Assembly: GCA_945632055.1 (NCBI GenBank)
Contig: CALZCU010000011.1
Location: 1 to 10,594 of the forward strand
Reading direction: 5' to 3'
Source of the DNA: an uncultured Ruminococcus sp.
GTDB taxonomy: Bacteria; Bacillota; Clostridia; Oscillospirales; Acutalibacteraceae
Length of the DNA: 10,594 nucleotides
Shown here one piece after another: positions 1-7,930 of this stretch (positions within the stretch are counted from its first letter, which is position 1; each line of letters begins with the position of its first letter). The position numbers and the translations under genes are program-made. Under the pieces are notes generated by a model, which ran no database searches, was not told the origin of the DNA, and saw only the letters and a list, made by a program, of their open reading frames with translations.

Positions 1-73
1 CCTCAGTCATTTTGCAAGCAAAATGACAGCTCCCCTCAAAGGGGAGCCTTGGATAAAAAAGCAAGGCTTTGCT
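1..73. repeat. REP-like intergenic element with tandem hairpins
   Basis: Two adjacent perfect hairpins are visible. The first has 10-bp arms (GTCATTTTGC at 6-15 and its complement at 18-27). The second has 8-bp arms (GCTCCCCT at 29-36 and AGGGGAGC at 40-47). A third, weaker pairing joins GCCTTG (46-51) to CAAGGC (62-67), and AGCAA/TTGCT (60-64/69-73) is an alternative to it. Paired hairpins of the form CAGTCA...TGACAGCTCCC...GGGAGCC recur between genes in many Ruminococcaceae-like genomes; this is from memory and was not searched. The second or third hairpin, with the T run at 81-86, could also end an upstream transcript. It may be cut by the window edge. Confidence 0.5.
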
Positions 74-89
74 GTGAGAGTTTTTTATT

Positions 90-117
90 TTGCAAATAAA
101 TATATCGAATATATAAA
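90..117 (+). promoter_or_regulatory. candidate promoter for the NRPS gene
   Basis: A TTGCAA box at 90-95 and a TATAAA box at 112-117 are separated by 16 nt, a sigma-A-like arrangement. The predicted transcript start falls about 8 nt before the ATG, which would leave little leader and cut into the Shine-Dalgarno site. The true promoter may therefore be further upstream, or outside the window. This is a weak call in very AT-rich sequence. Confidence 0.25.
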
Positions 118-131
118 TCGGGGTGACTTAT

Positions 132-3100
132 ATGAATAAACAAAACAGAGCGACTCTTTCAAAGACGGAGTACGGAATTTATTTTGACTATTTAAGCAAT
201 CCTGACAGCGTTGCATACAACATTCCCTTGCTTTTAAGGCTCGGCAGGGATACCGACATTGACAGGCTTAAGCAGGCGGTTGAAGCGGCTGTTGAAAACC
301 ATTCCTACATAAAATCAAGACTGAGTCAGGACAGCGACGGAAAGGTTTACAAGCTACCGTCCGATGAGCCTGCACAGGTTGAGCTGAAGGAAATGCACGA
401 CTGCGACTTCGACAAAAGCAGTCTTGTGTATCCCTTTGATTTGCTCGGCGAAAGGCTTTACCGTTGCAGTATAATAAGCCTCGACTCGTGCGTGATTCTC
501 TTCTGCGACATTCACCACATTGTTTTTGATGGCACATCGGCAAGGATTTTTTTAAACGACATTGACAGAGCCTACAACGGACTTCCGCTTGAAGCCGAGC
601 TTTTTACAGGCAATGATGTTTCAGTCGAGGAGGAACAGCGGCTCAATACTGACGAGCTTGACAGGGCGAAGGAGTACTACAATTCGCTTTTCGGCGGTCT
701 GGAGCTTGACTCCGTTATGATAAACGACAAAAATGACGGAAAGCCGACAGCCAAGGCGGTTGAGTATGAGTTTAAAGCCTTTGACGCAGACAAAATCAGA
801 GAGTTCTGCCGTAAAAACGGCATAAAGACAAGCACATTCTTCTGCGGAGTGTACGGCCTTCTGCTTGCTAAATTTTCGGGAGCAGACGAGAGCCTGTTTG
901 CTACGATTTTCAGCGGAAGAAATGAAAAGCTTAAAAACACCTGCGGAATGTTTGTAAAAACTCTGCCCGTTTACTGCAATTTCAGCAAGGACGAGGGCGT
1001 TGTGCAGTTTTTGAAGGCTCTCGACAGCCGGCTTGAAAACAGCAGAAGGCACAGCCTTTATTCCTATGCCGACATCTGCTCAGATTTGCAGATTAATCCG
1101 CAGACAATCTTTGCCTATCAGGGCGACACATTCCGAAGCGTATCCTTCTGCGGCGAGGAAATTTATGCTGAGAGCGTGGAAATTTCCAATCCGAAGGCGA
1201 ATATTTCTGCGGAGGTTTCAAGGCTTAACGGCAGATTTTCAATGCACCTTGAATACAGAGCCGATTTGTATGACGAGAAATCTGCGCTCAGTTTTTTGAA
1301 ATCGTTTGAAAAGACGGTTGTAGAATTTATCGGCAGTGAAAGCATAAACGACATTGACATAACCGACAGTGAACAGCTTGCGCTCCTCGACAGCTTCAAC
1401 GAAACAGAGGTTGATTACGAAAAGACCGACATTGTTACTCTGTTCAGACGGCAGGCAGAGCAGAATCCCGACAACACCGCCGTTGTGTATCTTGATAAAA
1501 GGCTTACATACAGTGAGGTTGACGAAATCTCCGAGAGAATCGGCGCACACATAGCGTCAATGGGAATCGGCAGGGAAAATGTGGTTTCCGTTCTCATACC
1601 GAGATGCGAATATATGGTGACGGCTTCGCTCGGTGTGCTGAAATCGGGAGCGGCATATCAGCCGCTTGACCCGTCATATCCGCAGGAACGGCTTGAATTT
1701 ATGATGAAGGACGCTTCCGCAGGGCTTCTGATAACAAGCAAGGAGCTGATTGCCCTTGTTCCGAATTACGAGGGCAGAGTGCTTTTTATCGAGGATATTC
1801 CAAATCTCCCCGACTGCGGAAAAATCAGCGAAAATCCCGAACCGCAGGATTTGTTTATTATGCTCTACACCTCAGGCTCAACAGGCACTCCAAAGGGCTG
1901 TATGCTTGAGCATAGGAACATTGTATCATTCTGCCATTGGTTTAAGAATTACTACAGTCTTTCACCGCAGTCAAGGGTTGCGGCTTATGCAAGCTACGGC
2001 TTTGACGCAAATATGATGGATATGTATCCTGCCCTGACAACAGGTGCGGCTGTTTATATCATTGACGAGGCAATCCGTCTTGATTTGATTGCAATTGACA
2101 AGTATTTTAACGAAAACGGCATAACGCACAGCTTTATGACAACTCAGGTCGGCAGACAGTTTGCAACGGAGATTGACAACAGCTCAATAACCGAGCTGTC
2201 CGTCGGCGGCGAAAGGCTTGTACCTCTCAATCCCCCGAAAAATCATAAGATGTTCAATATTTACGGACCAACCGAAAGCACGGTCTGCATAACTGCGTTT
2301 GAGCTCGACAGGCTGTATGATCGTGTGCCAATCGGCAAGGCTCTCGACAACACAAGGCTCTATGTTGTTGATAAGCAGGGCAGAAGATTGCCCCCCTGCG
2401 TTCCAGGTGAATTGTGGGTTGCAGGTCACGGAGTTTCAAGGGGTTACCTCAACCGCCCCGAGCAGAACGAAAAGGTATTTATCAAAAACCCCTTTACCGA
2501 TGAAAAGGGTTACGAAAGAGTTTACAGAACAGGCGACATTGTGCGCTTTCTGCCTGACGGAAATATTGACTTTGTCGGCAGAAATGACGGTCAGGTAAAA
2601 ATCAGGGGCTTCAGAATTGAGCTTTCCGAGGTTGAGCGCATTATCCGTGAATTTGACGGAATAAAGGACGCTACCGTTGCGGCATTTGACGAGCCGGGCG
2701 GAGGAAAATTTATCGCCGCCTATGTTGTTTCGGACAGCGAGGTTGACATTCAAAAACTGAATGAATTTATCCTTGAAAACAAGCCGCCCTATATGGTTCC
2801 AGCCGTAACAATGCAGATTGACAAAATTCCGCTTAATCAGAATCAGAAGGTCAACAAAAAGGCTCTCCCTGAGCCGAAAAAGCAGGCAAAGGACAGTAAG
2901 AACAGTTCCTCTGCCGAGAAAAAGCCGTTAACCCGACTTGAGAAAAGAATTTTCGACATTGTTGCAAAAATTATAGGTCACGAGGTCTTCGATATCTCCG
3001 AAAACCTTATGTATGCGGGAATGACCTCGCTCTCCGTAATAAAGCTCGCAGTAGAGCTTAACAAGGAGTTCGGCTTTGAAGCAAAGGTAAAGCAGATGAT

Positions 3101-6100
3101 GAAGGGCTGTTCTGTCATTTCCATTGAGGACGAACTGCAGGAATACCTTATGAGCGGCTTTGCCCAAAAGCAGAGCAAAACGGAGCAAAGACAGCACAGG
3201 TCATCTTATCCGCTCTCCAGCACTCAGCTCGGCGTATATTTTGACTGTATGAAAAATCCGTACAGCACACTCTATAATATCCCCTCAATTCTCACCTTCC
3301 CAAAGAGCGTTGACGCAGAAAGGCTAGCCGACAGCGTTAAAAGGGTTATTCTTGCCCACCCGTATGTTCTTACGCACCTCACAATGCAGAATGATGATAT
3401 TGAGCAGGTTTACGCTGAAAATCCGACTGTTGAAATTCCTGTTGAGAGAGTTTCCGAAAGCAGGCTTGAGCTTCTGAAAAAGGAGTTTGTAAAGCCGCAC
3501 AATCTTATGAAGGCTCCGCTTTTCAGGATAAGCGTTGTTGAAACCGAAAAGAGCGTTTATCTTATGCTTGACTTCCACCATCTTGTTTTTGACGGTGCGT
3601 CGCTCAATATATTTATGACTCAGCTAAAGCAGGTGTATGAGGGCGGAGAAGCTGAATCAGAGGACTATACATATTACGACTATATCGAGGACGAAATCAA
3701 GGCAACAGACGGTGAGGAATACAAAACAGCCGAAAAATTCTTTGAGAATATGCTCAGTAATTTCGAGTCTGCTTCCGAGATAACTCCCGACCTCGGCGGT
3801 CAGGCAGAAAACGGCAGGCTTGCAGATGTGAGCGTTCCGTTTGATATGCAGAGCGTTGAGAGCTTCTGCAACAAAAACGGCTTTACTCCTGCACAGCTTT
3901 TCCTTGCAGGCACATTCTATGCCGTTTCACGATTTGTCAACAGCAGGAATGTTTACCTCAGCACAATCAGCAACGGCAGAAGCGATATGCGCCTTACAAA
4001 CTGCTTCGGTATGTTTGTAAAAACCCTGCCGCTCGGAATTGAGGTTGAGGATATTTCGGCTCTTGAATTTGTCGAAAAGAGCAAGGCGGTGTTTGCAGGC
4101 TCAATCGAAAATGAAATCTATCCCTATGCAAAGCTCTGCTCAAAATTCGGCTACGCTCCGAATATAATGTATGAATATCAGATCGGCGTAACTGACGAGC
4201 TGATTATTGACGGCAACACGATAAGCAGGGATTTCCTTGAAATGAATACGGCAAAATTCAAGACAGCCGTTCATATTGAAAGCCGAAACGGTGCGCCCTG
4301 CGTTGTTGTTCAGTACAATGACGCTCTCTACAGCAGTGAGCTTATGCAGACGCTTGCAAAATCTATAAATAATACCGTAAGGCATATTATTGAAAATCCG
4401 AGCGGAAAAATCAGAAAAGTATCAATGCTTGATGAGGCTCAGCTAAAGGAGCTTGAGGACTTTGCTTCATCGGCTCACGAGCCTGTTGAAACCAAGCTTC
4501 TCCACAGAATGTTTGAAAAGCAGGCTGAAAAAACTCCCGACCGCAAGGCTGTTGCAGCCTGTGACGGAACGCTCACCTACAGCGAGCTTGATCGCCTTGC
4601 AAATGCAACCGCAAACGGACTTATTGAAAGAGGACTGAAAAAGGGCGGAAGGGTAGTTGTACTGCTCGAGAGAACCTCAAAGATTTTCACAACGATTTTC
4701 GGTGTTCTCAAGGCAGGCGGTGCGTTCATTCCGACCTGTCCTGACTATCCCAAGGAGAGAATCGACAGCATCATCGAGGACAGCGAGGCTGATTTTGTTG
4801 TAACCGAGGGCGAGCTTCTCACCGTCTACAGCAATACGGTCGATGTAAACACGCTCCTTGCAGGCGAAAACTGCAAAGCTCCCTGCGTTGAGGTTTCTCC
4901 CGAGGATCTGGCTTATCTTATCTACACCTCAGGCTCAACAGGTAAGCCTAAGGGAGTTATGCTCAGGCATATCGGAATTGCAAGCTATTTGACCTACAGC
5001 GATTCAAACACTCAGGTAAAATATGTCGTTGACAACTGTACGGCTTACGGCTCGGTAACGACAGTGTCGTTTGATATGTCGCTCAAGGAAACTGTGCTTT
5101 CGCTGTGCAACGGCTTAACGCTTGTCTTTGCAAGCGACGAGCAGACAGTCAATCCGATTTCTCTTGCAAAATTCCTCAAAGAAAACAGCGTTGACGCATT
5201 CAACTCAACTCCGTCAAGGCTCTTGCAGTATATGGAGCTTGACGATTTTGCACAGGCAATGGCAAACTGCAAGGTCATTCTTTCGGGCGGTGAAAAATAT
5301 CCCGACAAGCTGTTAAGGCTTCTGCGTGAAAAGACGAACGCAAGGATTTTGAACACCTACGGACCGACAGAAATTACAGTTTCGTCAAACTGCAAGGATT
5401 TGACAAACGCTGATGAAATATCAGTCGGCAGACCGCTTATGAACTATTCGGAGTATATTGTTGACTCTGACGACAACAGACTGCCTGTCGGCGTGGTCGG
5501 CGAGCTTCTGATTTCAGGCTGTGGAGTTGCTCTCGGCTATAACAAGCTCCCCGAGCAGACGAAAAAGGCTTTCATTGATTTTGAGGGCGAAAGAACCTAC
5601 CGTTCGGGCGACTATGCAAAGTGGACGAAGAACGGCGATGTAATTATCCTCGGCAGAACAGACAATCAGGTTAAGCTCAGAGGACTGAGAATTGAGCTTG
5701 GCGAGATTGAGAAGCAGCTGACTGCCATTGACGGCGTAAAGAGTGCGGTTGCCCTCATCAAAAAGGTGAACAAGGCTGACGCAATCTGCGCCTACTATTC
5801 AGCCGACAGACCGATTGACGCTGAATACATAAGGGAGGAGCTTAAAAAGTCGCTGACGGACTATATGGTGCCGAGTGCCTATGTTCAGCTTGAAAAAATG
5901 CCGCTCACTCCCAACGGAAAAATCAACACAAAGCTCCTGCCCGAGCCGCAGACTGCTGAGAAAGCAGGCGGAATTGCTCCGAAAACAAGGCTTGAAAAGA
6001 CTATGTGCGATATTTTTGCAAAGGTTCTGGAGCTTGACAGCGTTTATGCAGACGACAATTTCTTTGACATCGGCGGAAGCTCCCTTACTGTTACAAGGGT

Positions 6101-7418
6101 AATCATTCTTGCAAACAAGGAAGGAATTGAGCTTGCCTACGGCGATGTTTTTGAAAACCCGACTCCTATGGCTCTTGCAAGGCTTACCGGCAAGGAGGAA
6201 AAGGGCGAGGATACCGAGAACCTCGGCAGCTTCGACTACAGCGAAATCAACAGCCTTCTTGCAAGGAACAGCATTGAGAGCTTTAAAAACGGCGAAATGC
6301 AGGAAATCGGCGATGTGCTTCTTACGGGTGCGGCAGGCTTCCTCGGAATACACATTCTATACGAGCTTCTGCACAGATACAGCGGCAGGGTTTATTGTCT
6401 GCTGCGTGACAAGAACAACAATCCCGCCGAAAAAAGGCTGAACACAATCTTCTACTATTACTTTGAGGAGAGCCTGAGGGAGAAATATTCCGACAGGGTG
6501 GTAATTCTGAACGGTGATGTCACCGACAGAAGCTCCTTTGACAAGTTCCTTGATTTCAATATTGATACGGTCATCAACTGCGCCGCAAATGTAAAGCATT
6601 TCTCAAAGGGAACAGACATTGAAGATGTAAACCTCTACGGTGCGCTGAATGTAATTGACTTCTGCAAGCAGGCGAATGCCCGACTTATTCATATTTCCAC
6701 AATGAGCGTGGGCGGAATGTTTGTGGGCGAAAAGGGCAGTGTTGACCGCCTTGAGGAAACACAGCTGTACTTCGGACAGCACGAAGGCTCGAAGTACACC
6801 TATTCAAAGTTCCTTGCAGAGAGAGCAATTCTTGACGAGGCAGTAAAGGGCTTCAACGCAAAGATTATGCGTGTGGGAACGCTCGCCGCAAGAAACAGCG
6901 ACGGCGAATATCAGATTAACTTCACGACAAACACCTTTATGGGCAGACTGAAATCAAATCTGATTATCGGAAAATATCCGTATGATATGATAGAAATGCC
7001 GTTTGAGCTTTCGCCGATAGACTATGTTGCAAAGGCAATTCTGCTTCTTGCTCAGACTCCGAAGGACTGCACAGTGTTCCACCCGTTCAACAACCATATG
7101 CTTATGATGGGCGACCTGTATATGGAGATGGACAGAATAGGCTTACATTCAACCGCCGTTGAAGCAGAGGAGTACGAGCAGGCTCTTGAGCAGGCAAAGC
7201 AGAACCCCGAAAAGGCAAAGATACTGTCGAGTATGCTCGCCTATCAGAATATGGCTCACGGACAAAAGACCTTCACAGTCGGTAAGAGCAACGCATACAC
7301 AATGCAGGTGCTCTACAGAATGGGCTTCCGCTGGCCAGTGACCTCGCTTGATTATATGAAACGCTTTGTCAGCGCATTGCGAGGACTCGGCTTCTTCGAT
7401 TTCAAAGAGGATAATTAG
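132..7418 (+). CDS. dimodular nonribosomal peptide synthetase, C-A-T-C-A-T-R
   Basis: Builds a two-residue peptide on carrier-bound phosphopantetheine in the cytoplasm and releases it reductively. Domains by residue: C1 about 1-430 (HHIVFDG at 128-134); A1 about 434-925 (LYTSGSTGTPKG at 578-589, YRTGD, C-terminal Lys906); T1 about 934-1005 (Ser966 in GMTSL); C2 about 1026-1455 (HHLVFDG at 1149-1155); A2 about 1456-1940 (LIYTSGSTGKPKG at 1596-1608, Lys1930); T2 about 1952-2025 (Ser1984 in IGGSSL); thioester reductase about 2058-2428 with Rossmann GAAGFLG (2066-2072), Thr2190 and YxxxK (Tyr2222/Lys2226). There is no epimerase, methyltransferase or thioesterase. Hand-aligned ten-residue codes are DAMFSGIVCK (A1) and DMKNLGTVSK (A2); I cannot assign substrates. 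A leading C domain suggests N-acylation of residue 1 (inference). The architecture matches gut Clostridia NRPSs known to give peptide aldehydes or pyrazinones. An in-frame GTG lies at 123, but GGGGTGA (120-126) is a good Shine-Dalgarno for ATG 132, so ATG was chosen. Confidence 0.95.
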   Translation: MNKQNRATLSKTEYGIYFDYLSNPDSVAYNIPLLLRLGRDTDIDRLKQAVEAAVENHSYIKSRLSQDSDGKVYKLPSDEPAQVELKEMHDCDFDKSSLVYPFDLLGERLYRCSIISLDSCVILFCDIHHIVFDGTSARIFLNDIDRAYNGLPLEAELFTGNDVSVEEEQRLNTDELDRAKEYYNSLFGGLELDSVMINDKNDGKPTAKAVEYEFKAFDADKIREFCRKNGIKTSTFFCGVYGLLLAKFSGADESLFATIFSGRNEKLKNTCGMFVKTLPVYCNFSKDEGVVQFLKALDSRLENSRRHSLYSYADICSDLQINPQTIFAYQGDTFRSVSFCGEEIYAESVEISNPKANISAEVSRLNGRFSMHLEYRADLYDEKSALSFLKSFEKTVVEFIGSESINDIDITDSEQLALLDSFNETEVDYEKTDIVTLFRRQAEQNPDNTAVVYLDKRLTYSEVDEISERIGAHIASMGIGRENVVSVLIPRCEYMVTASLGVLKSGAAYQPLDPSYPQERLEFMMKDASAGLLITSKELIALVPNYEGRVLFIEDIPNLPDCGKISENPEPQDLFIMLYTSGSTGTPKGCMLEHRNIVSFCHWFKNYYSLSPQSRVAAYASYGFDANMMDMYPALTTGAAVYIIDEAIRLDLIAIDKYFNENGITHSFMTTQVGRQFATEIDNSSITELSVGGERLVPLNPPKNHKMFNIYGPTESTVCITAFELDRLYDRVPIGKALDNTRLYVVDKQGRRLPPCVPGELWVAGHGVSRGYLNRPEQNEKVFIKNPFTDEKGYERVYRTGDIVRFLPDGNIDFVGRNDGQVKIRGFRIELSEVERIIREFDGIKDATVAAFDEPGGGKFIAAYVVSDSEVDIQKLNEFILENKPPYMVPAVTMQIDKIPLNQNQKVNKKALPEPKKQAKDSKNSSSAEKKPLTRLEKRIFDIVAKIIGHEVFDISENLMYAGMTSLSVIKLAVELNKEFGFEAKVKQMMKGCSVISIEDELQEYLMSGFAQKQSKTEQRQHRSSYPLSSTQLGVYFDCMKNPYSTLYNIPSILTFPKSVDAERLADSVKRVILAHPYVLTHLTMQNDDIEQVYAENPTVEIPVERVSESRLELLKKEFVKPHNLMKAPLFRISVVETEKSVYLMLDFHHLVFDGASLNIFMTQLKQVYEGGEAESEDYTYYDYIEDEIKATDGEEYKTAEKFFENMLSNFESASEITPDLGGQAENGRLADVSVPFDMQSVESFCNKNGFTPAQLFLAGTFYAVSRFVNSRNVYLSTISNGRSDMRLTNCFGMFVKTLPLGIEVEDISALEFVEKSKAVFAGSIENEIYPYAKLCSKFGYAPNIMYEYQIGVTDELIIDGNTISRDFLEMNTAKFKTAVHIESRNGAPCVVVQYNDALYSSELMQTLAKSINNTVRHIIENPSGKIRKVSMLDEAQLKELEDFASSAHEPVETKLLHRMFEKQAEKTPDRKAVAACDGTLTYSELDRLANATANGLIERGLKKGGRVVVLLERTSKIFTTIFGVLKAGGAFIPTCPDYPKERIDSIIEDSEADFVVTEGELLTVYSNTVDVNTLLAGENCKAPCVEVSPEDLAYLIYTSGSTGKPKGVMLRHIGIASYLTYSDSNTQVKYVVDNCTAYGSVTTVSFDMSLKETVLSLCNGLTLVFASDEQTVNPISLAKFLKENSVDAFNSTPSRLLQYMELDDFAQAMANCKVILSGGEKYPDKLLRLLREKTNARILNTYGPTEITVSSNCKDLTNADEISVGRPLMNYSEYIVDSDDNRLPVGVVGELLISGCGVALGYNKLPEQTKKAFIDFEGERTYRSGDYAKWTKNGDVIILGRTDNQVKLRGLRIELGEIEKQLTAIDGVKSAVALIKKVNKADAICAYYSADRPIDAEYIREELKKSLTDYMVPSAYVQLEKMPLTPNGKINTKLLPEPQTAEKAGGIAPKTRLEKTMCDIFAKVLELDSVYADDNFFDIGGSSLTVTRVIILANKEGIELAYGDVFENPTPMALARLTGKEEKGEDTENLGSFDYSEINSLLARNSIESFKNGEMQEIGDVLLTGAAGFLGIHILYELLHRYSGRVYCLLRDKNNNPAEKRLNTIFYYYFEESLREKYSDRVVILNGDVTDRSSFDKFLDFNIDTVINCAANVKHFSKGTDIEDVNLYGALNVIDFCKQANARLIHISTMSVGGMFVGEKGSVDRLEETQLYFGQHEGSKYTYSKFLAERAILDEAVKGFNAKIMRVGTLAARNSDGEYQINFTTNTFMGRLKSNLIIGKYPYDMIEMPFELSPIDYVAKAILLLAQTPKDCTVFHPFNNHMLMMGDLYMEMDRIGLHSTAVEAEEYEQALEQAKQNPEKAKILSSMLAYQNMAHGQKTFTVGKSNAYTMQVLYRMGFRWPVTSLDYMKRFVSALRGLGFFDFKEDN

Positions 7419-7432
7419 TATTAAAGCAAAAG

Positions 7433-7467
7433 GGCAATGCCATACTGAATGAAGGTACGGCATTGCC
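7433..7467 (+). terminator. hairpin terminator after the NRPS gene
   Basis: Perfect 9-bp arms GGCAATGCC (7433-7441) and GGCATTGCC (7459-7467) are extended inward by TAC/GTA after one A-C mismatch. The hairpin starts 15 nt after the NRPS stop. The following TTAATATT is a poor T tract. The A-rich left flank gives CTTTTGCTTT on the other strand, so it may also act in reverse. Confidence 0.55.
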
Positions 7468-7585
7468 TTAATATTCGTGTCAGAGATTACTGTTTTGTCT
7501 GCACTAACCCGACAAAAAATAAGTACCTGCAAATATGCAAGTGTTTTCTGAAATATGAACATTTAACGCGAAGAATTTAATTAAG

Positions 7586-7623
7586 AAAAAAAGAATGCCT
7601 CGATACGCGATTTGCGTGTCGAG
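7586..7623 (-). terminator. intrinsic terminator of the tRNA-fMet gene
   Basis: Read on the minus strand, CTCGACACGC and GCGTATCGAG form a 10-bp stem with one mismatch and a 5-nt loop (7599-7623). A run of seven T follows (A7586-A7592 on the plus strand). It begins about ten nucleotides past the tRNA CCA end, the normal place for a tRNA terminator. Its intact state beside a tRNA lacking its 5' half suggests this side is the original chromosomal flank. Confidence 0.8.
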
Positions 7624-7632
7624 ACACTCGAC

Positions 7633-7677
7633 TGGTTGCGGGAGCCGGATTTGAACCGACGACCTTCGGGTTATGAG
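7633..7677 (-). other. 3' half of initiator tRNA-fMet (CAU); probable attachment site
   Basis: On the minus strand the 45 nt run from anticodon loop CTCATAA (7671-7677, anticodon CAU) through 3' anticodon-stem CCCGA, variable loop, a T arm with GTCGG/CCGGC around TTCAAAT, acceptor strand TCCCGCA, discriminator A and encoded CCA (7633-7635). CCC in the anticodon stem and an A at the position equivalent to 72 are initiator-tRNA hallmarks. From memory it closely matches the 3' half of E. coli tRNA-fMet. The match stops at the 5' edge of the anticodon loop: the expected 5' stem, D arm and acceptor strand do not follow at 7678 onward. Tyrosine-recombinase elements often use this tRNA segment as the core site and leave just such a 3' copy at their distal end. 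It cannot make a functional tRNA. Confidence 0.8.
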
Positions 7678-7865
7678 GGGGAAGCGTGTAAAATATTGCT
7701 GTCAAGTGGTGTAAAATTATGTTAAGTATAAATAGGTGTAATGACTATTATTTTTAGTGCGGTTAAGTAGAGTGAAGTCCAGACGGGGGGAAATTTCGGG
7801 GAAAATAATATTTTATCTTTATTGTCCTGACAATGACACATTGCAAATTTGTTATTAATTTTGTA
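7678..7865. other. AT-rich gap right of the tRNA scar, with short direct repeats
   Basis: No gene is visible between the tRNA fragment and the kinase promoter. GTGTAAAAT occurs twice in direct orientation (7686-7694 and 7709-7717, 23 bp apart). A degenerate third copy, GTGTAAT, starts at 7736. GGGGAAA occurs at 7787-7793 and 7798-7804, an 11-bp step, inside an unusual G-rich patch. Repeats beside an attachment core would suit recombinase or excisionase arm sites, but this is inference. Confidence 0.35.
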
Positions 7866-7924
7866 TTGACTTTTATGTAATTTAATTTTAGAATTAAATT
7901 AGGATATTATACATAAAAGGTCAA
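7866..7924 (+). promoter_or_regulatory. promoter inside a nested palindromic operator for the kinase operon
   Basis: A sigma-A-like promoter is visible: TTGACT (7866-7871), 17-nt spacer, TAGAAT (7889-7894). A perfect 10-bp inverted repeat, TAATTTAATT (7878-7887) and AATTAAATTA (7892-7901), covers the spacer and -10 box. Outer arms TTGAC-TTTTATGTA (7866-7879) and TACATAAAAGGTCAA (7910-7924) also pair, apart from one extra base. The whole 59 bp is therefore close to one large dyad. A repressor site over the promoter is likely; a hairpin in DNA or in the leader RNA is another possibility. Confidence 0.65.
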
Positions 7925-7930
7925 TGTGTT

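Noticed and set aside
123..131. Upstream in-frame GTG start for the NRPS
   Set aside because: The GTG lies inside GGGGTGA, which is the ribosome binding site for the ATG at 132, and has no good site of its own.
7493..7517. TTTTGTC / GACAAAA hairpin
   Set aside because: A 7-bp AT-rich stem with an 11-nt loop and no supporting context. Likely chance.
7149..7562. Minus-strand 137-codon open frame over the NRPS 3' end
   Set aside because: Most of it is antisense to the reductase domain. It has no recognisable domain and covers the NRPS terminator hairpin.
7633..7760. A complete tRNA gene
   Set aside because: Only the 3' half is present. No complementary acceptor strand, D arm or 5' anticodon stem follows.
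7866..7911. TATTAT (7905-7910) as the -10 of the kinase promoter
   Set aside because: It is 33 nt from TTGACT, too far. TAGAAT at 7889 gives the standard 17-nt spacing.
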